NCBI GenBank assembly: GCA_029012365.1
Contig: JAQXLY010000015.1
Location: 1 to 43,767 of the forward strand
Source: Lachnospiraceae bacterium
Lineage (GTDB): Bacteria > Bacillota > Clostridia > Lachnospirales > Lachnospiraceae
Reading direction: 5' to 3'
Length of the DNA: 43,767 bases
Under the pieces are notes generated by a model that did no database searches, had not been told where the DNA came from, and was given only the letters and a program-made list of their open reading frames with translations. The translations under genes were made by a program, and so were the position numbers. This document shows, piece by piece, positions 35,133 to 43,620 of the stretch; positions within the stretch are counted from its first letter, which is position 1; each line of letters starts with the position of its first letter.

Positions 35133-36662
35133 TCAGTCTTCACGGTAATCTATTCCGCTGAAATATGCGGTATTTCCGCTTTCCTTACCGTTTGCCGTTG
35201 CATACATACCTACCGTACATCCTACAAAGCCGCCGGCGGACTCCGTGCTTAAGAACTTTGTGGAAAGTCCGGAAACAAGTATCTTTTCTCCGTCCCCTGC
35301 GTTATAGGAAAGTGTTGCTTCCTGGCGCTTCTGGGAAATGGTAAAGGTCACCCTTTCCGCCGTCACTTCTTCGGACTTCATCACCCGGACACCGGTATCT
35401 GTGGTATTGATTACCACACGCACCTGATTCTTTCCGTCAAACTTACCGTATACTACCGCTACCGATGCACTCTCACTCTGTAACAGTGCAAGCCCGGCTG
35501 CCTCTCCCTCCTGCTCCGGAGTAAAGGAGACCGTAGTCTTTGCCGTAAAGAAATAAGAGGTCTGACGTATTCCGAGATATGCCGCAGGCTCACACTCTGC
35601 CAGTGTATATGGAAGAAGCTTCAGACGGAAGCCTTCTCCTTCGCCCTTTGCCATTCCTTCCACAGGGTTACGAAGCATTACCATGGAGAACGGTATTCCA
35701 TTTTCATCCTTTCCGCTTGTAATCAGGTCACCTTCGGTTTCCTTAAGCGGCACCGTTACCACATCCTCCAGCTTACCGATGCCAGCGTTAAATACCGGCC
35801 AACCGTCCTCCCAGGTGACCTTTGCAAGGAAGGTTTCGCGTCCCATATTAGTGTGCCATTCACACGGTCTGGAAGCGAGCATTACCGCATACCAGTTGCC
35901 CATGGTATCCTCAATTAAATCCGCATGTCCGACATAACGAATCGGATAATCCTTTCCAAGATGACGGTGGGTAAAAACAGGATTCATCAGATTGCCTTCA
36001 TACGGTCCGTAGATATCCCTGCTTCTTGCCACACAGACAGCATGTGCCGGGCCTGTACCGCCTTCCGCATGCATAATGTAATACCAGCCGTCCTTCTTGT
36101 AAAGATGCGGTCCTTCCGGCCATTCCGCCTTCCGCATTGCGCCGTTCCATACGAGCTTGTACTCTCCGAGCAGACACCAGTTTTCCAAATCCACTTCCTG
36201 TATGTAGATATACCAGTCACCGTTATGACCTACCCCTTCCGGATTCGGTCTTGTGCCGATATAATAGCATTTCCCGTCCTCATCAAAGAACAGGCTCGGG
36301 TCAATGCCGTCCGCCCCTGCCAGATAATGCGGCTCGGACCACGGACCGGCAGGATTCGTTGCCGTTACTACAAAGTTGCCGCCATGGCTTACGTTGGTAG
36401 TAATCATATAAAATGTTCCTTCATGATACCGGATGGTCGGTGCAAAAATACCGCGGGACATGCCGTCCTTTCCGAGCGGAAGCTGGGACTCTCTGTCCAG
36501 AACATTTCCAATCTGGTGCCAGTGCTTTAAATCCGTGCTCTCAAAAATCGGAACTCCCGGAAAATAGCAGAAGCTGGAGTTTACAAGATAAAACTTATCG
36601 CCTACCGCACAGGCGGACGGGTCCGGGTAAAAGCCCGACAAAATCGGATTCTTAATTTCCAT
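35133..36662 (-). CDS. GH43 beta-xylosidase / alpha-L-arabinofuranosidase
   Basis: 509 residues, no signal peptide, so cytoplasmic. Five-bladed propeller (about 1-315) with the three GH43 acids: D14 (FYPDPS), D121 (DGIDPS) and E183 (WPEGPHLY). C-terminal beta-sandwich (about 325-505) as in two-domain GH43 xylosidases. Removes xylose or arabinose from xylo-oligosaccharides; which one cannot be settled by eye. 25 bases after uxuA in the operon. Confidence 0.93.
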   Translation of the reverse strand: MEIKNPILSGFYPDPSACAVGDKFYLVNSSFCYFPGVPIFESTDLKHWHQIGNVLDRESQLPLGKDGMSRGIFAPTIRYHEGTFYMITTNVSHGGNFVVTATNPAGPWSEPHYLAGADGIDPSLFFDEDGKCYYIGTRPNPEGVGHNGDWYIYIQEVDLENWCLLGEYKLVWNGAMRKAEWPEGPHLYKKDGWYYIMHAEGGTGPAHAVCVARSRDIYGPYEGNLMNPVFTHRHLGKDYPIRYVGHADLIEDTMGNWYAVMLASRPCEWHTNMGRETFLAKVTWEDGWPVFNAGIGKLEDVVTVPLKETEGDLITSGKDENGIPFSMVMLRNPVEGMAKGEGEGFRLKLLPYTLAECEPAAYLGIRQTSYFFTAKTTVSFTPEQEGEAAGLALLQSESASVAVVYGKFDGKNQVRVVINTTDTGVRVMKSEEVTAERVTFTISQKRQEATLSYNAGDGEKILVSGLSTKFLSTESAGGFVGCTVGMYATANGKESGNTAYFSGIDYRED

Positions 36663-36687
36663 ACTGATTTCTCCTTATTATAAATTT

Positions 36688-37770
36688 TTAACATTCCTGT
36701 TTCTTTGACTTTTTAATTGCCTCCCAAAGACCTTCGATATAAACGGCACCGAGCGCACGGTCGTATAAGCCGTAGCCAGGTCTTGCCTGCTCGTCCCAGA
36801 TCATTCTGCCGTGGTCCGGACGAATGACACCGTCAAAGCCCACTTCCTGTAAGGCCTTTACGATTTCGTACATATCAAAGCTTCCTTCGGAGGAAAGATG
36901 TGCACTCTCATGAAACTCATCATCCGACTCAAACTTTACGTTACGTACATGTGCGAAATGGATACGTTCCGCAATCTTCGGATTGCGGATAATCTTTACC
37001 AAATCGTTCGCACGGCTGCTGCCGAGAGAGCCGGTACACAGAGTAAATCCATGAAGCTTGCTCGGATGAAGCGCAGCCACCTTAAGCATGGATTCTTCAC
37101 TGTTTACGATACGCGGAAGTCCGAAAATGTCCCAGGCCGGGTCATCCGGATGCACCGCCATCTTAATTCCGTATTTTTCACAGGTCGGCATAATCTTCCC
37201 GATGAAATATCCGTAATTTTCAAGGAGCTGTTCGTGGGTCATGCCCTTATACTTCCGGAATAAATCCTTAATTTCTTCCTTACGGTTCGGCTCCCAGCCC
37301 GGCATTACAAAACCGCCGCTCTCCTTCTCAATCTTCTCAAACATGGCATCCGGATCCATTCCCTCAATTACCTTACCGTCATAAGCAAGCACGGTAGAAC
37401 CGTCCGCAAGCGGCATCGCAAGGTCGGTTCTGGTCCAGTCGAATACCGGCATAAAATTATAACAAACCAGCTTCACGCCCGCCTTTCCGACGCTCTCCAG
37501 AGAGGTAATGTAATTTTCGATTAACTTTTCTCTGGTCGGTGCACCGAGCTTGATATCCTCATGAATATTGATGCTCTCCACACCGGCAAGCTGTAACCCC
37601 GCTGCCTCTACCTCATTTTTTAACTTCATTACTTCCTCGTATGGCCACGGCTCTCCTGCCGGAATGTCATGCAGCGCCGAGATAACACCGGTTACACCCG
37701 GAATCTGGCGAATCTGCTTTAAGGTCACACTGTCATTTTTACTGCCGTACCAACGTAATGTCATATCCAT
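36688..37770 (-). CDS. uxuA: Mannonate dehydratase
   Basis: Converts D-mannonate to 2-keto-3-deoxy-D-gluconate in glucuronate catabolism. 360 residues from ATG at 37770 (AGGAGG 8 bases upstream), the normal length; an upstream in-frame extension to 37875 has no conserved content. TIM-barrel motifs: MTLRWYG, the GVKLVCYNFMPVFDWTRTD region, KYGIKMAVHPDDPAW, HGFTLCTGSLGSS, FAHVRNVK and GVIRPDHGRMIW, with metal ligands in the Cys/His/Asp strands. 29 bases after GH67, which releases (methyl)glucuronate. Confidence 0.96.
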   Translation of the reverse strand: MDMTLRWYGSKNDSVTLKQIRQIPGVTGVISALHDIPAGEPWPYEEVMKLKNEVEAAGLQLAGVESINIHEDIKLGAPTREKLIENYITSLESVGKAGVKLVCYNFMPVFDWTRTDLAMPLADGSTVLAYDGKVIEGMDPDAMFEKIEKESGGFVMPGWEPNRKEEIKDLFRKYKGMTHEQLLENYGYFIGKIMPTCEKYGIKMAVHPDDPAWDIFGLPRIVNSEESMLKVAALHPSKLHGFTLCTGSLGSSRANDLVKIIRNPKIAERIHFAHVRNVKFESDDEFHESAHLSSEGSFDMYEIVKALQEVGFDGVIRPDHGRMIWDEQARPGYGLYDRALGAVYIEGLWEAIKKSKKQEC

Positions 37771-37799
37771 AGATTTTTCCTCCTGATTTTCATGTTTCC

Positions 37800-39857
37800 C
37801 TAGAAAATTTCTCTTCCCTTCGCATCCGGTATTCCGGATTTCCGATAAAAATAAGAGTTTACAACATCTCTCCATTCCTTTGAATGCTCCGCCTGATGTT
37901 CAAACCGTGGCAATGCACGCCTGTAAATTTCCTCAGGTATTACGTCTTTCAGGCTGCGGAAAGTCTCCAAAAACTGCCCTGCCTGCGCCGCACCTTCAAA
38001 ATGGGTATCATAAATATGCTGAATCAGCGTCTTTCCGGACTTTAATACATAGTCATAACGGATGTAGTGGAAGAACAACAAAAGCTCCTCCGGACAAGTC
38101 TCCGGACTTTCATACATCTTACAGTTTTCCTCACGATACTGAGTTGTATACCCGGTTCCTTTCGAAGTGCGGTCCACACCGATTCCGTGTAAATCCGCCC
38201 GGTGATAAGTACCCCAGCGATCGTATTCATAACCGTCTACATTCGGTCCGTAGTGGTGGTTTGGATTTACCATCCAGCCGATACCGAGCGGAGACGTATA
38301 CTTTTCATATACCTCTCTGGAGTAAAGTGCCATGTCGGTCAATGCTTTCACAGCCTTCTCATCCTTTGTCACCGTAAGCTTAATCCACTCCTCTGCGATT
38401 TCCTTTGCGGAAAGAGACGTGGTAAATGCCAGTCTTCCAAATCCGTACCAGTTCAGCGCCGCAAAATCATGACCGGTCCAGTTTTCGTCATTCCCGGTAT
38501 TGGTTACAGCCGCCATACCGCATAAGCTCTGATTATAAGTTCTCCCGGCAACAATATCCGCCACCGTATCCTTCTCCGCGGCGCAATACGTCTTGAAATC
38601 AAGTACTTCCTTCCACATCGGAAGCAGGTAACAGAAATGTCTCTGCTGACCGGTATATTCCTGTGCCGCCTGTACCTCAAGTATCTGATTGGTACGCTCA
38701 AGACCGCCGAGGAGCGGAGAAATCGGTTCCCTGATTTGGAAATCCATCGGTCCGTTCTTTATCTGAAGCACCACATTATCCGCAAACTGTCCGTCAAGCG
38801 GCTTAAAATAATCATAGCCTGCACGGGCACGATCCGTCTTCCTGTCACGCCAGTCCTGAGTACAATTATATACAAAACAGCGCCAGATAATCTTTGCTCC
38901 GAACGGTGCCACTGCTTCTGCCAGCATATTGGCACCCTCCGCCTGGGTTCTGCCGTAGGTATGCGGTCCCGGACGTCCCTCGGAATCCGCTTTCACAAGA
39001 AAACCGCCAAGCTTCGGAATCGCCGTAAACACACGCTGCATCGTCTCTTTCCACCATGCTCTGACCGCTTCGTCAAGAGGGTCTGAGCAGGAAAGTCCCG
39101 CCAGCTCCATCGGAGCCGCAAAGTTTAATGACAAATACAAGTCAATGCCGTACTCTGCAAAAATCTCCGACATTTCCTTTAATTCTTTTTCATAGCGCTC
39201 CGTAATCAGATAGGTAGCCGCATCCTTTACATTCACATTGTTAATCACCGTGGCATTGATACCGACAGAAGCACAAAGTCTGGCATATTCTCTGGTCCGC
39301 TCGTTTACCACTACCTCGTTCTTCACGAAAAAGAATGAGTTACCGGAGTATCCGCGCTCAATACTGCCATCCATATTATCCCAGTGATTCAGCATACGGA
39401 GAGGATTATCCGGAATAATAGTCTTATCGCACTTTGCCGGTCCGTCCTCTATAATCTCTGTGCGAATCACATCAAAAGCACCGTATAATATGCCGCGTCC
39501 GGTTCCTGCAATAATCTGAACCGTCCTTTCCCCCGCAACAATGCGGTAGCCCTCTTTATAGGAATCCGCAAGCTCCGGAAGATACACTAACAAAAGTCCT
39601 TCCTCACATCCGGCAAGAGTGACTGCCTCGTCAGCCCCCTCCTTTATACCGGAAAAGGACACCTTTTTTATCTCACTTACCAATTCAATTCCAAATAATT
39701 CCTTTGCCGCACGCACAAGCTCTTTTACTGCCGTATACACTGTCTGCGGCACCTGTGCAGCCTTCCCGTCCGTCACTACGGTTACTTTGCTCCAAACGGA
39801 TTTGCTTGTAAGCGCTTTCATTTCATATGAAAGCCACGCCTTAGTATAGTCTGCCAT
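37800..39857 (-). CDS. aguA: Alpha-glucuronidase, GH67
   Basis: Removes 4-O-methyl-glucuronic acid from the non-reducing end of aldouronic acids from xylan. 685 residues, full length, no signal peptide, so it acts on imported oligosaccharides. N-terminal domain about 1-140, barrel about 145-470, helical C terminus. Catalytic acid E293 in VKADSEGRPGPHTYGR; D372 (NGPMDFQ) and E400 (VQAAQEYTGQ) match the family general-base pair. First gene of the operon with uxuA, GH43 and the APH-fold gene. Confidence 0.96.
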   Translation of the reverse strand: MADYTKAWLSYEMKALTSKSVWSKVTVVTDGKAAQVPQTVYTAVKELVRAAKELFGIELVSEIKKVSFSGIKEGADEAVTLAGCEEGLLLVYLPELADSYKEGYRIVAGERTVQIIAGTGRGILYGAFDVIRTEIIEDGPAKCDKTIIPDNPLRMLNHWDNMDGSIERGYSGNSFFFVKNEVVVNERTREYARLCASVGINATVINNVNVKDAATYLITERYEKELKEMSEIFAEYGIDLYLSLNFAAPMELAGLSCSDPLDEAVRAWWKETMQRVFTAIPKLGGFLVKADSEGRPGPHTYGRTQAEGANMLAEAVAPFGAKIIWRCFVYNCTQDWRDRKTDRARAGYDYFKPLDGQFADNVVLQIKNGPMDFQIREPISPLLGGLERTNQILEVQAAQEYTGQQRHFCYLLPMWKEVLDFKTYCAAEKDTVADIVAGRTYNQSLCGMAAVTNTGNDENWTGHDFAALNWYGFGRLAFTTSLSAKEIAEEWIKLTVTKDEKAVKALTDMALYSREVYEKYTSPLGIGWMVNPNHHYGPNVDGYEYDRWGTYHRADLHGIGVDRTSKGTGYTTQYREENCKMYESPETCPEELLLFFHYIRYDYVLKSGKTLIQHIYDTHFEGAAQAGQFLETFRSLKDVIPEEIYRRALPRFEHQAEHSKEWRDVVNSYFYRKSGIPDAKGREIF

Positions 39858-39885
39858 AGGGCACCTCCTATATGCTGATATCTAA

Positions 39886-39914
39886 AGTATACCTTATTCC
39901 ATCCTATTTTGCAA
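39886..39914 (-). promoter_or_regulatory. Promoter of the GH67 operon
   Basis: Minus strand TTGCAA (39909-39914), 17-base spacer, TATACT (39886-39891). The transcription start would fall on an ATATCAG half-site (39875-39881) that also occurs in the GH51 leader palindrome. Confidence 0.7.
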
Positions 39915-40009
39915 TGCTTTTTGTACTTACCGGCGCTATTTGATGAATCCGCTTTTCTTTTCTTGCGTAATTATATTCATATTTTTATATTCTTGCTTAG
40001 ATGCTATCG

Positions 40010-40038
40010 TTGACAGAAGTCTCCTTATTTGTTACGAT
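40010..40038 (+). promoter_or_regulatory. Promoter of the GH51 gene
   Basis: Plus strand TTGACA (40010-40015), 17-base spacer, TACGAT (40033-40038), about 80 bases before the GH51 start codon. Confidence 0.65.
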
Positions 40039-40058
40039 AGATTATAAGTTAGAACACT

Positions 40059-40091
40059 AATTTATATCAGGCTATGTGACTGATATAAATT
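40059..40091 (+). promoter_or_regulatory. Perfect 12-base inverted repeat in the GH51 leader
   Basis: AATTTATATCAG (40059-40070) and CTGATATAAATT (40080-40091) around a 9-base centre, downstream of the GH51 promoter and 27 bases before its ATG. Candidate repressor operator or leader hairpin. Confidence 0.7.
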
Positions 40092-40118
40092 GCACCATTC
40101 AATCAAGAGGAGGTATTT

Positions 40119-41723
40119 ATGGCACAAAAAGCAAAAATCACGATTCACCCGTCATTTACTATCGGTGAAATTTCACCAAGGCTGTTCAGTACCTTTTTAG
40201 AGCCTATCGGTACTATGGTAAACGGAACCATGTACAATCCGAAGCACCCGACCGCAAACGCACAGGGCTTCCGTCAGGATTTCATCGATGCGCTTAAAGC
40301 AACCGGTATGCCGGCATGCCGTCTTCCGGGCGGTAACTTTGTATCCGGCTGGGAATGGAAGGATTCCATCGGTCCGAAGGAGCAGCGAAAAAAGCACCTG
40401 GATTTGGCATGGTATCAGTATATTACAAATGAAGTAGGCCACGACGAATATTTACAGTGGGCAGAACAGGTCGGCACCGAAGCATTGTATACCATCAATC
40501 TCGGCACCGGAGATATAAAGGATGCCCAGCATATCGTAGAATATACCAACCATCCGGGCGGCACCTACTGGTCTGATTTACGCCGTCAGTACGGTCATGA
40601 AAATCCGTATGCTGTAAAAACATGGTATCTCGGCAATGAAATGGACGGACCGTGGCAAATCGGTTCCTGGAGCAAGAATCCGAAGGGGTACGGTATCCTG
40701 TGTAACGAGGTTTCCAAGGTAATGAAGTGGACCGACGCAAGAATTGAAACCGCAGTCTGCGCTTCCTCTTCTTTGTGGATGAACACCTATCCGCAGTGGG
40801 AAGAGGATGTATTGCAGGAGTGCTACGAAACCGTAGACTATCTCTCCATGCACCACTATCACAGTGCACCTCCGGGAGATTATAAGGCGTTGCTCGGCGG
40901 TTCCCACTACTATGAGGATTTTATCAACACCGAAGCTGCCCTTTGCGATTTAATTCAGGCAAAGATGCATTCTCCGAAGAAAATGATGCTCTCCTTTGAC
41001 GAGTATGGCGGCATGATACGTCCGAACGAAGCATTGCATCCGGGATACGGCCCGCACAATATGGCAGCCTCCCATTACGTTTTCAATCCGGACAGAAAGT
41101 ATGTCCTCCATGATCCGGATAAAATGCAGGATCGCATTTTCCCGGGAAGCGAAATGCTTCAGGCCTTGTCCATGGCTTCCATCCAGCTTGCCTTCCTGCG
41201 TCATGCGGACCGGGTAAAAATCGGTTGCATGACCGGCGGTCTCGGTGCGCTTTGTGCTTCCAATCATGACCATGTCTGGAAGTCTGCCTCCCACTACATC
41301 TTTATGCAGCTGATGCAGTACGCAAAGGGTACCTCCTTACAGGTAGATACTTCCTGCGAGACCTACGATATTCCGGGCTATGCAGTCAACGATACTTCCC
41401 AGTACATGGAGAAGGAAGGCGTTCCGTATGTGGATACCGCTGCTGCTTTCGATGCGACCACGGACAGCCTGAGCCTTTTCGTAATTAACCGGAATGCAGA
41501 GACCTCCTATCCGGTTGAGCTTGATGTACGTGGGTTTGAAGGATTCGATTTTGCAGAACAGATTGAGCTTTTCTGTGAGGATATGGAAGTAAAGAACAGC
41601 TACGAGAATCCGGATATGATTGTTCCAAGGACCGTAACCGGGCAGACCTTTGAAAACGGAAGGCTTTCCGCGGAAGTAAAACCGCTTTCCTGGAATGTAT
41701 TCCGTTTTAAGAAGCGTTTGTAA
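40119..41723 (+). CDS. abfA: Alpha-L-arabinofuranosidase, GH51
   Basis: Removes arabinose side chains from arabinoxylan or arabinan oligosaccharides. 534 residues, no signal peptide, so cytoplasmic. Barrel with acid/base E174 in WYLGNEMDGPWQ and nucleophile E295 in LSFDEYGG; N-terminal strand GEISPRLFSTFLEPIG and CRLPGGNFVSGWEW are family signatures; C-terminal beta-sandwich follows. Strong AGGAGG site. Divergent from the GH67 operon; has its own terminator. Confidence 0.96.
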   Translation: MAQKAKITIHPSFTIGEISPRLFSTFLEPIGTMVNGTMYNPKHPTANAQGFRQDFIDALKATGMPACRLPGGNFVSGWEWKDSIGPKEQRKKHLDLAWYQYITNEVGHDEYLQWAEQVGTEALYTINLGTGDIKDAQHIVEYTNHPGGTYWSDLRRQYGHENPYAVKTWYLGNEMDGPWQIGSWSKNPKGYGILCNEVSKVMKWTDARIETAVCASSSLWMNTYPQWEEDVLQECYETVDYLSMHHYHSAPPGDYKALLGGSHYYEDFINTEAALCDLIQAKMHSPKKMMLSFDEYGGMIRPNEALHPGYGPHNMAASHYVFNPDRKYVLHDPDKMQDRIFPGSEMLQALSMASIQLAFLRHADRVKIGCMTGGLGALCASNHDHVWKSASHYIFMQLMQYAKGTSLQVDTSCETYDIPGYAVNDTSQYMEKEGVPYVDTAAAFDATTDSLSLFVINRNAETSYPVELDVRGFEGFDFAEQIELFCEDMEVKNSYENPDMIVPRTVTGQTFENGRLSAEVKPLSWNVFRFKKRL

Positions 41724-41786
41724 TATAGCTTCACACAAATAAGGCTGTCGCATTAATATGTATCAGTCCGATTTTCTATTTTCTCC

Positions 41787-41832
41787 GGGGTTGCCACAGT
41801 GATTACTTTTTCATTTGTGGCAGCCCCTTTTT
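41787..41832 (+). terminator. Terminator of the GH51 gene
   Basis: GGGGTTGCCACA (41787-41798) pairs with TGTGGCAGCCCC (41816-41827; one G-T pair), followed by TTTTT. Positioned 64 bases after the GH51 stop. Confidence 0.85.
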
Positions 41833-42026
41833 GCCTGCCGTATTATGTCGACTCCCGGAACGAGCTTTCAAAAAGCTTTTCTCTTCCCACTGTTTCTGGT
41901 ATTCTCCTATACGCCCTGCTTCGTATCCTTCGGCAAACAATAACCGCCGTACCCGAAGAACAAAATGTTATCCTTGACAAAATGAAATCACATCTAAAAG
42001 AAGAACTTGTATCCCGCTACAAATAG

Positions 42027-42263
42027 CACACTTGTATTCAGTACTTTGATAACTCCACTTATTACATCTCTGCTACATTTATTTTCTACTTCCAATACCT
42101 CAGAAAAATTGATTTGCACATAGGCATCCTGTAACATATCGTCTTGACCGTCCCAGATTATTCACAACACAGCCATGAAGAAGGCTGAAAGCCGCATAGT
42201 TACTGTGTTTTTACTGAATATTGCTTTTCTCCTATCAAGTGAACGAAAAAAGAGCATCCATTT
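42027..42263. other. Gene-poor degraded stretch
   Basis: Between the GH51 terminator and the transposase remnant (overall gap 41724-42607) I see only short open frames on both strands with no good ribosome site or recognised family. Together with the IS fragment this looks like worn sequence left by past insertions. Confidence 0.4.
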
Positions 42264-42317
42264 GTGGTAAAATTAAGGTGTTCGAAGCCATTAATAATAC
42301 AAACAAAGGAGCCCTTT

Positions 42318-42449
42318 ATGAGTAAAGTAAACAACTTATCATTAGAAAGCAATAAACAGATTAAAGTAAATTTTGATGGAGAAGATTTATCCTCCGATGC
42401 AGGCTTACTCTTGCTTTCCCTTCCGGTACTCCCATCTACCTTCGCATGA
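42318..42449 (+). pseudogene. Truncated IS1380-like transposase, N-terminal remnant
   Basis: AAAGGAG precedes ATG at 42318. The first 32 residues (MSKVNNLSLESNKQIKVNF, then DGEDLSSDAGLLLL) look like the conserved opening of IS1380-family transposases. Similarity ends near 42414 and the frame stops at 42449 after an unrelated tail, so nearly all of the catalytic domain is gone. No intact terminal inverted repeats were identified. Confidence 0.7.
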
Positions 42450-42553
42450 CCCTTTTCTGTTATTGTATTTTGTTTCTGATTACGATTTACACTTTTTTCA
42501 ATTATGCTGTCGAATGTTTTTACATCTTTTTGATTACTTTTATATTTTATCAG

Positions 42554-42582
42554 TCGCAAATGTTTCTTCAGTAGTGTATAAT
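42554..42582 (+). promoter_or_regulatory. Candidate promoter of the XRE-type gene
   Basis: Perfect -10 TATAAT (42577-42582) with a weak -35 TCGCAA at 17-base spacing, 26 bases before the start codon. Confidence 0.5.
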
Positions 42583-42607
42583 AGCATTGTCAAACAAGTA
42601 GGAGGTT

Positions 42608-42862
42608 ATGATGGTAAGTGACAAAATAAAAGCCCTTCTAAGTATGAAGGGCAAAAAATATAAGGAGCTGGCTCAGCTGTTCGGCATAAGCGAACAGGCA
42701 ATGCGTAATAAATTTGCACGGGGCAGTTTCTCCGCAGATGAGCTTATTCAAATAGCAGATTTTCTTAATTGTCAGCTCGCTTTTAATATAGACAATGAGC
42801 AAAAGGTAATTCTGACTACTGATGATTTAAGAACTTCCACTGCTGCCGATATCATAGAGTGA
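42608..42862 (+). CDS. Small XRE-type helix-turn-helix protein
   Basis: 84 residues. Helix-turn-helix at about 17-45: KKYKELAQLFGISEQAMRN and FSADELIQIADFLNCQL, as in XRE/phage-repressor-like regulators. AGGAGG lies close to two adjacent ATGs (42608 and 42611); the second has the better spacing (5 bases) and would give 83 residues. The C terminus is a short polar tail. Located 56 bases before the Uma2 gene on the same strand; the two may be cotranscribed, but a regulatory link is only inferred. Confidence 0.8.
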   Translation: MMVSDKIKALLSMKGKKYKELAQLFGISEQAMRNKFARGSFSADELIQIADFLNCQLAFNIDNEQKVILTTDDLRTSTAADIIE

Positions 42863-42918
42863 GTCACCCAATATAAACATCCTTTGAATTGTGCTTAAGG
42901 AGGAAAGGAAGTGTTACT

Positions 42919-43482
42919 ATGCCGGCATTACAACCGCAACTGCAGATTACCACATTGGAACAATACGAGGCTCTTCCGGAGGATATCCGCGCCGAGGTCT
43001 TTAACGGACAAATATACTATATTTCCAGTCCTTCACAGGAACATCAGACAATCTCCATGGAGCTTTCTACCGTACTCAACACCTACATCAAAAGCAAACA
43101 CGGCTCTTGCCGAGTATTCCATGCCCCATTTGATGTAAAACTGAACGACACTCCCCTTACAATCGTACAACCTGATTTAATGATAGTATGTGACAAAGAC
43201 AAGTTGGACGGAAAACGTTGCAACGGTGCACCTGATTTCATTATTGAGATCGTCTCTCCTGGCAATCCGGCAGATGACTACATCCGCAAGCTCTATAACT
43301 GCAAAAACCACGGAGTACGTGAGTATTGGATTGTGGATCCGCGCCGAAAGATTGTAACCGTTAATTATTTCGAAGGGGATATTCTCAACATCCAATACTC
43401 CTTCGATTCCACTATCAAAGTCAATATCTACGAAGATTTGTATATTAACTTCTCGGATATTGCACAACTACTGAACATCTAA
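42919..43482 (+). CDS. Uma2 family (DUF820) endonuclease-like protein
   Basis: 187 residues from ATG at 42919 (AGGA 9 bases upstream; a longer frame to 42889 starts before the ribosome site). PD-(D/E)xK fold of the Uma2 family: an N-terminal EQYEALPEDIRAEVFNG, the strand VQPDLMIVCD (metal Asp), PDFIIEIVSPGNPADD (Glu and following SP motif) and HGVREYWIVDPRRK. Family members are widespread in bacteria with large accessory gene content; biological role unknown. Ends at a strong terminator. Confidence 0.88.
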   Translation: MPALQPQLQITTLEQYEALPEDIRAEVFNGQIYYISSPSQEHQTISMELSTVLNTYIKSKHGSCRVFHAPFDVKLNDTPLTIVQPDLMIVCDKDKLDGKRCNGAPDFIIEIVSPGNPADDYIRKLYNCKNHGVREYWIVDPRRKIVTVNYFEGDILNIQYSFDSTIKVNIYEDLYINFSDIAQLLNI

Positions 43483-43486
43483 AGAA

Positions 43487-43523
43487 AAAGGCATGTGCAC
43501 ACAACCGCACATGCCTTTCCTAT
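43487..43523 (+). terminator. Terminator of the Uma2 gene
   Basis: 12-base perfect stem AAAGGCATGTGC (43487-43498) / GCACATGCCTTT (43507-43518), loop of eight, T/C-rich end, immediately after the Uma2 stop codon. Confidence 0.85.
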
Positions 43524-43620
43524 TTGCATTCATATATGTCTCAAAGTCTCTAATATGACCTACCGTATATTTAAATTCATTCAGTGGTAACTTTTATAGC
43601 CCTAGTATTTCATCCTTTAA

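Noticed and set aside
36137..36655. Plus-strand open frames opposite GH43
   Set aside because: They mirror the codon pattern of the well-supported GH43 gene and lack ribosome sites and domains.
41799..42026. 75-codon plus-strand open frame after GH51
   Set aside because: It starts inside the GH51 terminator loop, has no ribosome site and no recognisable family; its C-terminal half might be a gene remnant, but this cannot be supported.
42200..42559. 119-codon minus-strand open frame over the transposase remnant
   Set aside because: It runs antisense through the IS1380-like fragment, with no ribosome site and no recognised domain; likely chance in AT-rich sequence.
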